Origin: Thalassotalea ponticola
Lineage (GTDB): Bacteria > Pseudomonadota > Gammaproteobacteria > Enterobacterales > Alteromonadaceae
Direction: 5' to 3'
DNA length: 64,000 bases
NCBI RefSeq assembly: GCF_041379045.1
Contig: NZ_CP166871.1
Location: 2,542,001 to 2,606,000, forward strand
Part shown: in pieces, positions 56,545 through 64,000 of the stretch
How positions within the stretch are numbered: position 1 is the first letter of the stretch
How the letters are laid out: each line of letters starts with the position of its first letter
The notes under the pieces: model-generated
What the model was told of the DNA's origin: nothing
Seen by the model: the letters and a program-made list of their open reading frames with translations, nothing else
The model's database searches: none
Position numbers and translations under genes: made by a program

Positions 56545-56561
56545 ATCTGGTCTATCCAGTG
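56545..56561. promoter_or_regulatory. FadR-like half of the fabB control site
   Basis: The core CTGGTCTATCCAG (56547-56559) matches the FadR consensus CTGGTCNGACCAG with two changes and overlaps the FabR-like site, as FadR and FabR sites adjoin at E. coli fabB. Alteromonadales often use PsrA instead of FadR, so it may be a relic or chance. Confidence 0.3.
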
Positions 56562-56575
56562 TACACTTGTACGCT
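56558..56575. promoter_or_regulatory. FabR operator upstream of fabB
   Basis: AGTGTACACTTGTACGCT is an 18-bp inverted repeat (7 of 9 positions symmetrical) matching the FabR pattern AGCGTACA-N2-TGTACGCT. It lies 68-85 bp upstream of the fabB start, between fabB and the divergent mnmC. Confidence 0.6.
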
Positions 56576-56663
56576 GTTATACCAAACCCTATGGGCGATA
56601 TCAATTTACCACCCGCTAAAATAGAAAATAATTGTTTATATTCAGTTAAAATAAGGTTGTCCC

Positions 56664-58697
56664 GTGCCTGATAAAACATTCAATATAACCACCGCTAGTG
56701 TTCAATTTGATAGCAGTGGCGCGCCTTTTTCCGATGCGTTTGACGATATTTATTTTGACAACAAAAACGGTTGCTTACAAAGCGAACAAGTATTTCTTGA
56801 AAACAATTTTTTGCCCGATGCATGGCACGACTGCCAACAAGCAAAATTCGCCATTGCAGAAACCGGCTTTGGCACAGGGTTGAACTTCCTCATAACGGCC
56901 ACTAAGTTTATCGAATTTAAACAGCGAAACAATAGCGATTTGCGACTGCACTTTATCAGTGTGGAAAAATACCCGCTGAGCAAAGCAGATTTACATCAGG
57001 CGCTGACATTGTGGCCACAATTTGCCGCATTGACTTCGATACTTCTCGATGCCTACCAACTCGATTCACCACGGTTAGAGGTTGAATTTCCCGATAATAT
57101 CAAGCTGACCATTTATTTTGAGGATGCCTTAACCGCCTATCAGCGTTTAGCCGATGAGGCGCCAAACAGTGTTGATGCCTTTTACTTAGACGGTTTCGCT
57201 CCGCGAAAAAACGCCGATATGTGGTCTACAGAGCTGTTTATCCAGTTTGCCCGGCTTGCCAAAGACAACGCTTCACTGGGGACTTTTACGGTGGCCGGTT
57301 TTGTCAGACGAGGCTTGGAAGAGGCGGGTTTTAAAGTGACTAAACGTCAGCACCGTCATCAACTGACGGCAAACGTCAATGCAGATACGGTTAAAGCAGA
57401 ATCGCTCACCGCGCGCTACGTCGGTAAGGCTAAGGCCAAACCGGTAAACGGCTTTAAAGTTCGCTCGACGACCGAAGCTTCACAACACGCGACTATTTTT
57501 GGTGGAGGGGTTGCCAGTGCCTGTATGGCCTTAGCGCTGGTAGAAAAAGGTATTAAAGTTACCCTGTATTGCAAAGACGCGGATGTTGCCCAAGGTGCTT
57601 CCAGTAATGCCATTGGCGCGGTTTATCCACTACTGCATGTGCAGCGGGACAATATCAGCGACTTCTATCAGCACGCGTTTGATTACGCCATGGCATTTTA
57701 TCGGCAATTATTAGATCAAGGCTACGACTTTAATCACGGCTTTGACGGTTTACTTGAAGTCGCATACAAAGCACCGCTTGAGCAGCGTCAGCAAAAATTT
57801 GCACAGCAGCAAGCCTGGCCTGACGATTTGATTCGCGCTGTCAATGCCCAACAGGCAAGTGACTTAAGTGGTGTCCCCCTGGCACATGGCGGTTTATTTA
57901 TGGAACGCGCTGGTTGGATATGCCCGCCAGAGTTAGTAAACGCCATTCTTGACGCCGCATCGGATACGGGATTGTTAACAATTAAGCTCAATCGCGAATT
58001 ACAACAGGTGATGCCCACTGACAACCAACGTTGGCGCATTCGTACCAACAAAGAAAGCAAAACCGTGCAAAACCTGATCTTATGTACCGGAGCTGAATCG
58101 CGTAATATTGACATATTAGCTGACCTACCGCTTACGGCCGTGCGCGGCCAAGTAACGCAAATGGCAAGTAACGCTAACATAGCGCCACTAAAAACCGTGC
58201 TCTGCCACAAAGGCTATTTAACCCCTGCAGTTGATGGCGCTCATTGCATCGGTGCCACATTTGACAAACACAATACGGATACGCTTAGTCAGCGACACGA
58301 TGACCTGTTTAACTTACAAACCTTAAATACGTGTTTGGGCAATGACCTTCACGGTTGGCACGAAGGTGATATTCAAGCCAGCAAAGCGAGATTGCGCTGT
58401 TGTACCCCAGATCACTTGCCCATTGCTGGTCGATTGCCTGACATCGACGCACATCGCCAGCATTATGCACATTTGCGCTACGATAAAAACTGGTTTTTCG
58501 ACACCCCTGCTCCGCTTTACGCGGGGCTCTATGTGTTAACCGGCTTAGGTGCCCGCGGCTTGTGTTCAGCGCCGTTGTTAGCCGAGATCATTGCCAGCGA
58601 AATAACCAACCAACCGTATCCTGTCGACAGTGAAATGTTGTTTAACTTAAGTGCTAACCGCTTTATTGTCAGAGATCTCATCCGTCGCGAAGTGTAA
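56664..58697 (+). CDS. mnmC: Bifunctional tRNA mnm5s2U biosynthesis protein
   Basis: 677 residues. The N-terminal SAM-dependent methyltransferase (MnmD, about 1-245; FAIAETGFGTGLNFLITA, DAFYLDGFAPRKNADMWS) and the C-terminal FAD oxidase (about 268-670; ATIFGGGVASACMALALVEKGIKVTLY, GLGARGLCSAPLLAEIIA) convert cmnm5s2U34 to mnm5s2U34. It opens with GTG. Divergent from fabB as in E. coli. Confidence 0.95.
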   Translation: MPDKTFNITTASVQFDSSGAPFSDAFDDIYFDNKNGCLQSEQVFLENNFLPDAWHDCQQAKFAIAETGFGTGLNFLITATKFIEFKQRNNSDLRLHFISVEKYPLSKADLHQALTLWPQFAALTSILLDAYQLDSPRLEVEFPDNIKLTIYFEDALTAYQRLADEAPNSVDAFYLDGFAPRKNADMWSTELFIQFARLAKDNASLGTFTVAGFVRRGLEEAGFKVTKRQHRHQLTANVNADTVKAESLTARYVGKAKAKPVNGFKVRSTTEASQHATIFGGGVASACMALALVEKGIKVTLYCKDADVAQGASSNAIGAVYPLLHVQRDNISDFYQHAFDYAMAFYRQLLDQGYDFNHGFDGLLEVAYKAPLEQRQQKFAQQQAWPDDLIRAVNAQQASDLSGVPLAHGGLFMERAGWICPPELVNAILDAASDTGLLTIKLNRELQQVMPTDNQRWRIRTNKESKTVQNLILCTGAESRNIDILADLPLTAVRGQVTQMASNANIAPLKTVLCHKGYLTPAVDGAHCIGATFDKHNTDTLSQRHDDLFNLQTLNTCLGNDLHGWHEGDIQASKARLRCCTPDHLPIAGRLPDIDAHRQHYAHLRYDKNWFFDTPAPLYAGLYVLTGLGARGLCSAPLLAEIIASEITNQPYPVDSEMLFNLSANRFIVRDLIRREV

Positions 58698-58732
58698 TTG
58701 TACACAGCGTGTTGGCAGATGAGTGCAACGAG

Positions 58733-59011
58733 CTAATTAAAAGCGGGTTGTAAGGTTTGCCAAAATTGCTCGACAATGCGCTGATCAGCGCTACTTAACT
58801 CGTCTTTAGCGCGTTCGAGCTGGGCACTTACCTTATCGGCTAAACGCTGTGTCAGCGGTTGTTGCTCGTCGCCAAATTCAACTGCTTCGACTTCGATAAA
58901 GCCACGCAGATAACTGCTGGCAAACAACGCATCGTCATTGTCCAAGTCAACAATATGGTCAAAGTACTGGTCTAATTGGGCTAAGGTTTTTATATCGGTT
59001 ATCGCTATCAT
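58733..59011 (-). CDS. yfcL: YfcL family protein
   Basis: 92-residue acidic, probably helical protein matching the YfcL family found beside mnmC and epmC. No function is known. It lies at the 3' end of the epmC/ATP-NAD-kinase-like gene set, convergent with mnmC. Confidence 0.82.
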   Translation of the reverse strand: MIAITDIKTLAQLDQYFDHIVDLDNDDALFASSYLRGFIEVEAVEFGDEQQPLTQRLADKVSAQLERAKDELSSADQRIVEQFWQTLQPAFN

Positions 59012-59076
59012 GGTAAATCACTTCTGGTTACAACTCGTTAAGTCTGACGTTGACTTGTGTCTACATTTTTCGTTGA

Positions 59077-60216
59077 CTAATCTAATCCTGGACTTGCCAC
59101 TGGGTATAGGACTTGGTCGTGAAACCCAGTAATAACCGGTAAATAGCCCGATAATTCACTATCCAGATCTCTATCGCCAGTATCAACAATCAGTGGGCGT
59201 TGTTGTAGCGATTGAAGTTTTCGCTTAGTGGCAATAATAATGATATTTTCCTTGCCGATTGCTCGTATCACCCGTGGGCTCAATTGTTGATTACCGCGGC
59301 CAAAGATATGTCCTTGGCCTCCTATCACCGTAATCACTAACTTAACCCCATCCGTTGCGCGCTCAATGGCTTGCATGATTTGAGACTCAATGACGTCGCT
59401 GGCGATCAGCTCCTGATGCTGAACTAAATCAACGCCCAGCAATGTGTTGTCCAAGGCTAGCTCCGCCATAACTGCGCCAACCGTAGAACCTGATCCGATA
59501 ATAAACAGTTGGTCTTCCATTTGTTCAATCACATCGGCCGCAATATCCATCAGAACGAGCTCATCGGACTCTTTACCGCCCGACTTTACCGCTTGAATAT
59601 ATTGCAGTTGACTTGGGATTTGCATTTCGCCGTAACGACGCGCTTTAACCACGCCCGAGCGAAACGCTTGTTCGTCGATATCCATGACATCAGCGTCAGT
59701 AAACGACACCAATTGGTTATTAAGCATCTGTTCGACGACTCGCCCCGCCGCCGTCGGCGTTAGCGCATAAACACCGGAGTGAATTTTACACCCCGCAGGA
59801 ATGCCCAGTACCGGAAAATAGCCATCCACTTGATGGCAAACATTGCGAGCCGTACCGTCTCCGCCGGCAAACAACAGTAAATCAACCCCTACTTGCTGTA
59901 ATACTTGGACAACGCGTTCGGTATCTTCAGCGGTTGTCTCGGGGTGAGTTGGGTGATAGACAACTTGCGTATTAAAACCCAGTTGCTCGGCACATAACTG
60001 CCCCATATCGCCAGCTGCGGTGTAAATGATCAATTGCTCTTTGTAAGGCAATAATACTTCCAGCGCTAACTTGGCTCGTAAATTGGCTTTAGGCTCAGCA
60101 CCTAGGGCGATTGCTTTTTGTGGTGTATCTTTACCATCACTGCCTTTTAAGCCAACACTGCCTCCAATGCCTGCGACAGGATTGATCAAAAAGCCCAGTT
60201 TAAATTGTGTGCTCAT
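59077..60216 (-). CDS. ATP-NAD kinase-like protein (COG3199)
   Basis: 379 residues with the diacylglycerol/NAD-kinase fold: LGFLINPVAGIGGSVGLKGSDG at the start, the nucleotide motif LLLFAGGDGTARNV (about 115-128) and GIPAGCKIHSGVYALTP. Members of COG3199 are annotated as ATP-NAD kinases distinct from NadK; true substrate unproven. The start lies inside epmC (17-nt overlap), so translation is coupled to it. Confidence 0.85.
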   Translation of the reverse strand: MSTQFKLGFLINPVAGIGGSVGLKGSDGKDTPQKAIALGAEPKANLRAKLALEVLLPYKEQLIIYTAAGDMGQLCAEQLGFNTQVVYHPTHPETTAEDTERVVQVLQQVGVDLLLFAGGDGTARNVCHQVDGYFPVLGIPAGCKIHSGVYALTPTAAGRVVEQMLNNQLVSFTDADVMDIDEQAFRSGVVKARRYGEMQIPSQLQYIQAVKSGGKESDELVLMDIAADVIEQMEDQLFIIGSGSTVGAVMAELALDNTLLGVDLVQHQELIASDVIESQIMQAIERATDGVKLVITVIGGQGHIFGRGNQQLSPRVIRAIGKENIIIIATKRKLQSLQQRPLIVDTGDRDLDSELSGYLPVITGFHDQVLYPVASPGLD

Positions 60217-60787
60217 CCAACATGCTCGTCTTAGTACTAGGTGTTAACGGGTTAATAAATACAAATTGCTGTGGCTGCAATTGCGAGCCCGTCTGATAAA
60301 ACGCCATTAGGGCATCAATAAATTGCTGCGCGCGAGGAGGAAATCCATCCTCTAAAAATTGCATAACACGCGCCTGCACGCGACTTTGAAATCGATAACG
60401 GTCGACGTCAACGCCAGTCAAATTATCAACCGACACATTAAATTTAAAGCCACTGGCGACACAAAATGCCCACTCAATTGCCTGTGGCGTAAGTTCGACG
60501 TTTTCAAACATCGCTTGTTGCTCGGCATCGCGTCCATCTGGGGCGTACCAATAACCGTAATCTTCGAGTAAACGGCGCTGTTCTCCAGCTACACACCAGT
60601 GCGCTATCTCGTGAAAGGCGCTAGCGTAAAAACCATGCGCAAAAACGATTTGATGATAAGGCGCGCCGTGCCCTGCCGGTAAATAAATCGGCTCGTCATC
60701 ACCTTTTACTAAGCAGGTGTTGTACTGCTGGTAAAACGTGTTAGCGAATAATTCGATCAAATCGCGGTAACAGTGATTTACACTCAT
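60200..60787 (-). CDS. epmC: Elongation factor P hydroxylase
   Basis: 195 residues of the YfcM/EpmC family, with the conserved metal-site segment AHGFYASAFHEIAHWCVAGEQRR and YGYWYAPDGRDAEQQ. EpmC hydroxylates the lysyl-modified Lys of EF-P. epmA/epmB are not in this window. Neighbours mnmC, yfcL and fabB reproduce the E. coli cluster, which supports the assignment. Confidence 0.92.
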   Translation of the reverse strand: MSVNHCYRDLIELFANTFYQQYNTCLVKGDDEPIYLPAGHGAPYHQIVFAHGFYASAFHEIAHWCVAGEQRRLLEDYGYWYAPDGRDAEQQAMFENVELTPQAIEWAFCVASGFKFNVSVDNLTGVDVDRYRFQSRVQARVMQFLEDGFPPRAQQFIDALMAFYQTGSQLQPQQFVFINPLTPSTKTSMLDEHTI

Positions 60788-60844
60788 TCTTACGACAACA
60801 AACGTATCAAAAATAAAGCCGCCATTTTAACCAAATTTACCGTC

Positions 60845-60893
60845 AAAATTAATCAATAATTCGGTAATAACTAAATAATTGATGATTAATTTT
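60845..60893. promoter_or_regulatory. AT-rich inverted repeat upstream of the Lrp/AsnC gene
   Basis: AAAATTAATCA (60845-60855) and TGATTAATTTT (60883-60893) are an 11-bp perfect inverted repeat centred about 85 bp upstream of the regulator's ATG. Lrp/AsnC proteins often bind AT-rich palindromes at their own promoters. Confidence 0.45.
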
Positions 60894-60953
60894 AAAATTT
60901 AACCGTTTTTTAGATATAGTATTGGCAATTGTTCGAGCCCGAAAAACTACCGC

Positions 60954-61424
60954 ATGAAAAAACTTGACGATATTGACCTACAAATTTTGACGCTACTTTA
61001 CAAAGACGCAGATATCACCAATAAAGACTTGGCAGCGCACATAGGTATTGCCCCGTCAACCTGTTTAGAGCGGGTAAAGCGGATGAAAGCTTCAGGAGTT
61101 ATTAAGGGCTCGTATATTGACGTAAATTACAATACGGTTGGTGGAAACATTGAAGCCATCGCCGCGATTCAACTGCAGCCCTACTCAGAGCAAATCGTCA
61201 ATGACCTACGAGATGAGCTGCTCCCACTGCCTGAGATCGTATCGATGTATCACATGGGCGGTGCATTTGATTTCTATATTCATATGTCGGTTAAGGACAC
61301 TGAACACTTGCGCCGCTTTGTATTTTCTGCCATTACCTCACGCGATGAAGTGACAAATGTGGAAACGGCATTGGTATTTGAGCACAGCAGAAGTCCGGTT
61401 ATTCCAAACTTCAGCGAGCAGTAA
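60954..61424 (+). CDS. Lrp/AsnC-family transcriptional regulator
   Basis: 156 residues. The N-terminal winged HTH (LDDIDLQILTLLYKDADITNKDLAAHIGIAPSTCLERVKRMKASGVIKG, about 2-50) precedes the RAM/effector-binding domain (about 65-145). Family members respond to amino acids. The ligand and targets are unknown; divergent from epmC, with an AT palindrome at its promoter. It is a paralogue of Lrp rather than Lrp itself, judging by the shortened signature. Confidence 0.9.
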   Translation: MKKLDDIDLQILTLLYKDADITNKDLAAHIGIAPSTCLERVKRMKASGVIKGSYIDVNYNTVGGNIEAIAAIQLQPYSEQIVNDLRDELLPLPEIVSMYHMGGAFDFYIHMSVKDTEHLRRFVFSAITSRDEVTNVETALVFEHSRSPVIPNFSEQ

Positions 61425-61432
61425 TGCTGGCT

Positions 61433-61474
61433 AAAACAACAAGGCCGCGTCAAATGACGCGGCCTTGTTGTTTT
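61433..61474. terminator. Bidirectional terminator between lrp-like gene and cysS
   Basis: 20-bp perfect stem (61433-61452 and 61455-61474) with a two-base loop, containing GGCCGCGTCA/TGACGCGGCC. It serves the convergent Lrp-like gene and cysS. Confidence 0.95.
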
Positions 61475-61503
61475 GGTTCACCAAATACAGCCAAGTGTGG
61501 TTA

Positions 61504-62883
61504 TTAACCTCGGCGCCAGGTGGTTTTGCCGGCGCTGTCTTCTAATATCACATTCATCGCTTTCAATTTATCGCGCGCATCATCAGCACTTGCCCAGTCT
61601 TTGTTAGCACGTGCGGTATTGCGCTGTTCGATTAACTGTTCGATTAACGCCGCGTCGTCGTCATCACTATCGCCAGTGAAGAAGCTTTCCGGATCGTTTT
61701 GGGCGATACCAATAATCGCTCCTAACGCGATTAACACATACGCGAGCTGAGCCGCCTTTTGTCCATCAGCTGCTTTCAAGCGATTGACTTCTTTAGCTAA
61801 TTCAAAAATGACTGGCAACGCCTCTGGGGTGTTAAAATCGTCGTTCATCGCCTTTTCAAAGCGCGCCACATAGTCGTTGTCCGTTAGCTCAACTTCAACC
61901 GGTGTAATACCGCGTAACGCAGTGTAAATGCGCTCAAGCGAGGCGCGCGCTTGCGCTAAGTTTTCTTGTGAGTAATTCAACTGACTGCGGTACTGGCTCG
62001 ACACGAGGAAGTAACGCACGGTTTCCGCATCGTATTGTTGCAACACATCGCGCAAGGTAAAAAAGTTGCCCAATGACTTAGACATTTTTACCTTGTCTAC
62101 TTGCACCATACCACCGTGCATCCAGTAATTAACATACGGCGTATCAAATGCACAGCACGATTGAGCAATTTCGTTTTCGTGATGTGGAAACTGCAAGTCA
62201 CTGCCACCACCGTGAATATCAAAATGACTGCCCAAGTGTTTACAGTTCATTGCCGAGCACTCAATGTGCCACCCAGGACGGCCCTCGCCCCAAGGCGATG
62301 ACCAACTTGGCTCACCCGGTTTCGCCATTTTCCACAAGACAAAATCTAACGGGTTGCGTTTTGCATCATCGACATCAACTCGTGCCCCGGCTTGCAACAT
62401 CTCCAAGTTTTGCATACTCAATTGCCCGTAATCTTTGTACGAAGACACATCAAACATGACATCGCCGTTATCGGCAACGTAGGCGTGTTGTTTGTCGATT
62501 AGGCGCTTTACCAAATCGATAATTTCGGGCATATGCGTGGTAACCGTTGGCGCAATATCTGGGCGCTCAACGTTTAATGCATCTAAATCAGCATACATTT
62601 CTGCGGTCATGCGATTGACCAATGATTCACAACTTTCGTTGTTTTCACTCGCGCGCTTAATAATTTTATCGTCAACATCGGTGATGTTGCGCACGTGAGT
62701 AACACTGTAACCCAAGTGACGCAAGTAGCGGGTGATAACGTCAAAGGCGACATAAGTACGAGCGTGGCCAATGTGACACAGGTCGTAAATAGTAATACCG
62801 CAAACATACATACCGACCTTGCCAGGAGTAATTGGTTTAAACTCTTCCTTTTGACGGGTTAACGTATTGTATATTTGCAGCAT
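61504..62883 (-). CDS. cysS: Cysteinyl-tRNA synthetase
   Basis: 459 residues from the ATG at 62883 ([15 protein letters not shown], matching the E. coli start); an ATG four codons earlier (62895) is also open. Class I features: [19 protein letters not shown] with the HIGH motif and first zinc Cys, WHIECSAM and the zinc-binding [15 protein letters not shown], and KMSKSLGNF. Charges tRNA-Cys. Divergent from ppiB. Confidence 0.97.
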   Translation of the reverse strand: MLQIYNTLTRQKEEFKPITPGKVGMYVCGITIYDLCHIGHARTYVAFDVITRYLRHLGYSVTHVRNITDVDDKIIKRASENNESCESLVNRMTAEMYADLDALNVERPDIAPTVTTHMPEIIDLVKRLIDKQHAYVADNGDVMFDVSSYKDYGQLSMQNLEMLQAGARVDVDDAKRNPLDFVLWKMAKPGEPSWSSPWGEGRPGWHIECSAMNCKHLGSHFDIHGGGSDLQFPHHENEIAQSCCAFDTPYVNYWMHGGMVQVDKVKMSKSLGNFFTLRDVLQQYDAETVRYFLVSSQYRSQLNYSQENLAQARASLERIYTALRGITPVEVELTDNDYVARFEKAMNDDFNTPEALPVIFELAKEVNRLKAADGQKAAQLAYVLIALGAIIGIAQNDPESFFTGDSDDDDAALIEQLIEQRNTARANKDWASADDARDKLKAMNVILEDSAGKTTWRRG

Positions 62884-63133
62884 TTTATTTCTCATCTCAT
62901 TAATAAACTTACGTGCTAGAGCACTTACATTATGGCCGCAATTCTACCGCAAGTTACAACAATTCACTAGCGCCTTCGCCAACATTCGTCGCTTAATAGC
63001 GGCTATTTAGATCGTTTTCTTGCGCTTTGTTAACCTCTATTTACAGGCAATTACATCATGCCTCTTTACAGCGCAGGGGAAAAGGTTACAATTTAGGCCT
63101 AAATATTTAGCAGATTTAAATTTAGGAAAAACA

Positions 63134-63625
63134 ATGATCACATTCAAAACCAACTTAGGTGATATCAAAATTGAGCTAGATTTTGATAACGCTCCTAAAA
63201 CTGCAGCCAACTTTAAGCAATATTGTGAAGACGGTTTCTACAACGGCACCATTTTTCACCGCGTGATTAAAGGCTTTATGGCGCAGGGCGGTGGCTTTGA
63301 GTCAGGTATGGGTGAAAAAACAACTCGCGCATCTATTGAAAACGAAGCGAACAACGGCTTGAGCAATGTTCGTGGCAGTCTTGCAATGGCGCGTACTAAC
63401 GAACCACACTCTGCATCAGCACAGTTTTTCATTAACCTTGTTGATAACACTTTCCTAGATTTCAAAAGTGAAACAGTGCAAGGCTGGGGTTACTGCGTAT
63501 TTGGTAAAGTTGTTGAAGGTATGGACGTTGTCGACAAAATGACCTTAGTAGAAACTGGTCGTTACGGCTTCCATGATGACGTGCCAAAAGAAGACATTAT
63601 TGTTGAGTCTGTTGAGGTAGCGTAA
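63134..63625 (+). CDS. ppiB: Peptidyl-prolyl cis-trans isomerase B (cytoplasmic cyclophilin)
   Basis: 163 residues from the ATG at 63134 with AGGA 7 nt upstream; the longer frame from 63020 runs through the promoter area and lacks homology. Cyclophilin motifs [24 protein letters not shown] and [24 protein letters not shown] are complete. Followed directly by lpxH, as in other gammaproteobacteria. Confidence 0.96.
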   Translation: MITFKTNLGDIKIELDFDNAPKTAANFKQYCEDGFYNGTIFHRVIKGFMAQGGGFESGMGEKTTRASIENEANNGLSNVRGSLAMARTNEPHSASAQFFINLVDNTFLDFKSETVQGWGYCVFGKVVEGMDVVDKMTLVETGRYGFHDDVPKEDIIVESVEVA

Positions 63626-64000
63626 TTGCTCACCTACTTTATTGCTGACTTGCATTTAACCAAAGAGCGCTCAGATATTACTGAGTGCTTTTTGCGTTTT
63701 ATTGAGCAGCAAGCGCCATTGGCTGAGCGTCTTTATATTCTCGGAGATTTTTTCGAGTACTGGATTGGCGATGACGATGATAATCCGTTCGTATTAACCA
63801 TTGCTGACCAACTCAAACAGCTCAGCGACAAAGGTACTGAAATATTCTTCATTCAAGGTAATCGAGACTTTTTATTGGGTAAAAAGTTTGCCGACAGGGC
63901 CTCCATGACCTTACTTCCCGACAGCCAAGTGATCGATATTTACGGTCAACGGGCGTTAATTATGCATGGCGATACCTTGTGTACTCGCGATGTTGAATAT
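63626..64000 (+). CDS. lpxH: UDP-2,3-diacylglucosamine hydrolase, 5' part, TTG start
   Basis: 125 codons before the window ends. Fourth step of lipid A synthesis at the inner membrane. Reading from the TTG directly after the ppiB stop puts the metal ligands at exactly the E. coli LpxH positions: Asp8 and His10 (ADLHL), Asp41 (LGDFFE), Asn79 (GNRDFLLG) and His114 (MHGDTLC). GAGG about 9 nt upstream supports the TTG. Translational coupling to ppiB is likely. Confidence 0.94.
   Translation, partial: MLTYFIADLHLTKERSDITECFLRFIEQQAPLAERLYILGDFFEYWIGDDDDNPFVLTIADQLKQLSDKGTEIFFIQGNRDFLLGKKFADRASMTLLPDSQVIDIYGQRALIMHGDTLCTRDVEY

Noticed and set aside
63020..63133. N-terminal extension of ppiB as a signal peptide (periplasmic cyclophilin)
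   Set aside because: The extension is not a convincing signal sequence, and AGGA plus the conserved [11 protein letters not shown] start support 63134.

Overview
This 64 kb window is a chromosomal stretch of a marine-type gammaproteobacterium. Gene content and order (ETF-QO/etfBA, pheA, tyrA-aroF, rpsP-rimM-trmD-rplS near ffh, fabB-mnmC-yfcL-epmC, cysS-ppiB-lpxH), many TonB/RND/DASS-type envelope genes and about 45% GC suggest Alteromonadales, probably Colwelliaceae (Thalassotalea-like). That placement rests on remembered family resemblance, not on a search. There is no rRNA, tRNA, CRISPR or prophage. The only mobile element is one IS4-group insertion sequence.

Layout. 1-8.8 kb: a truncated M16 peptidase lipoprotein, pdxH, the IS4 copy sitting inside the pdxH/ETF-QO terminator, divergent ETF-QO and etfBA with a PsrA-like operator between them, yciH, and an FAH-family hydrolase. 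8.9-14.1 kb: a TPP-dependent decarboxylase/synthase and a TyrR-like regulator, divergent from methionine gamma-lyase; the regulator keeps the sigma-54 contact motif, and the divergent region holds a sigma-54 promoter plus two TyrR boxes. 14.2-20 kb: a pseudouridine synthase, msrPQ, glutaredoxin, DUF2058, pheA, yqfB. 20-30.4 kb: an RND pump pair, an AsmA-like protein, a one-cysteine thioredoxin-fold lipoprotein, tyrA-aroF, acs. 30.6-39.3 kb: an accessory nutrient locus (secreted M14 carboxypeptidase; DASS transporter, TonB receptor, short anti-sigma, ECF sigma and an exported fumarase/aspartase-superfamily lyase). 39.4-45.6 kb: the ribosomal/tRNA-modification operon and ffh, with an EamA transporter and an unknown membrane protein between them. 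45.8-54.9 kb: an SO_0444-type permease, a CcsA-like protein, corB, an SLT lipoprotein, a 1 kb gene-free region with terminators and possible sRNAs, gshA, nhaC, a second pseudouridine synthase. 55-64 kb: a 28-unit heptamer/octamer repeat, fabB with a FabR operator, mnmC, yfcL, an ATP-NAD-kinase-like gene, epmC, an Lrp/AsnC regulator, cysS, ppiB and the 5' part of lpxH.

Two regions look like coherent, possibly undescribed systems. (1) 32.2-39.3 kb: a TonB receptor could bring in a succinyl/aspartyl-type compound, a periplasmic lyase could release fumarate from it, and the DASS carrier could take up the dicarboxylate, under an ECF sigma factor with a minimal anti-sigma. (2) 8.9-14.1 kb: methionine gamma-lyase would be expressed from a sigma-54 promoter by a TyrR-type protein, with a TPP enzyme positioned to consume the 2-oxo acid product. 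Both are inferences from visible motifs and gene order.
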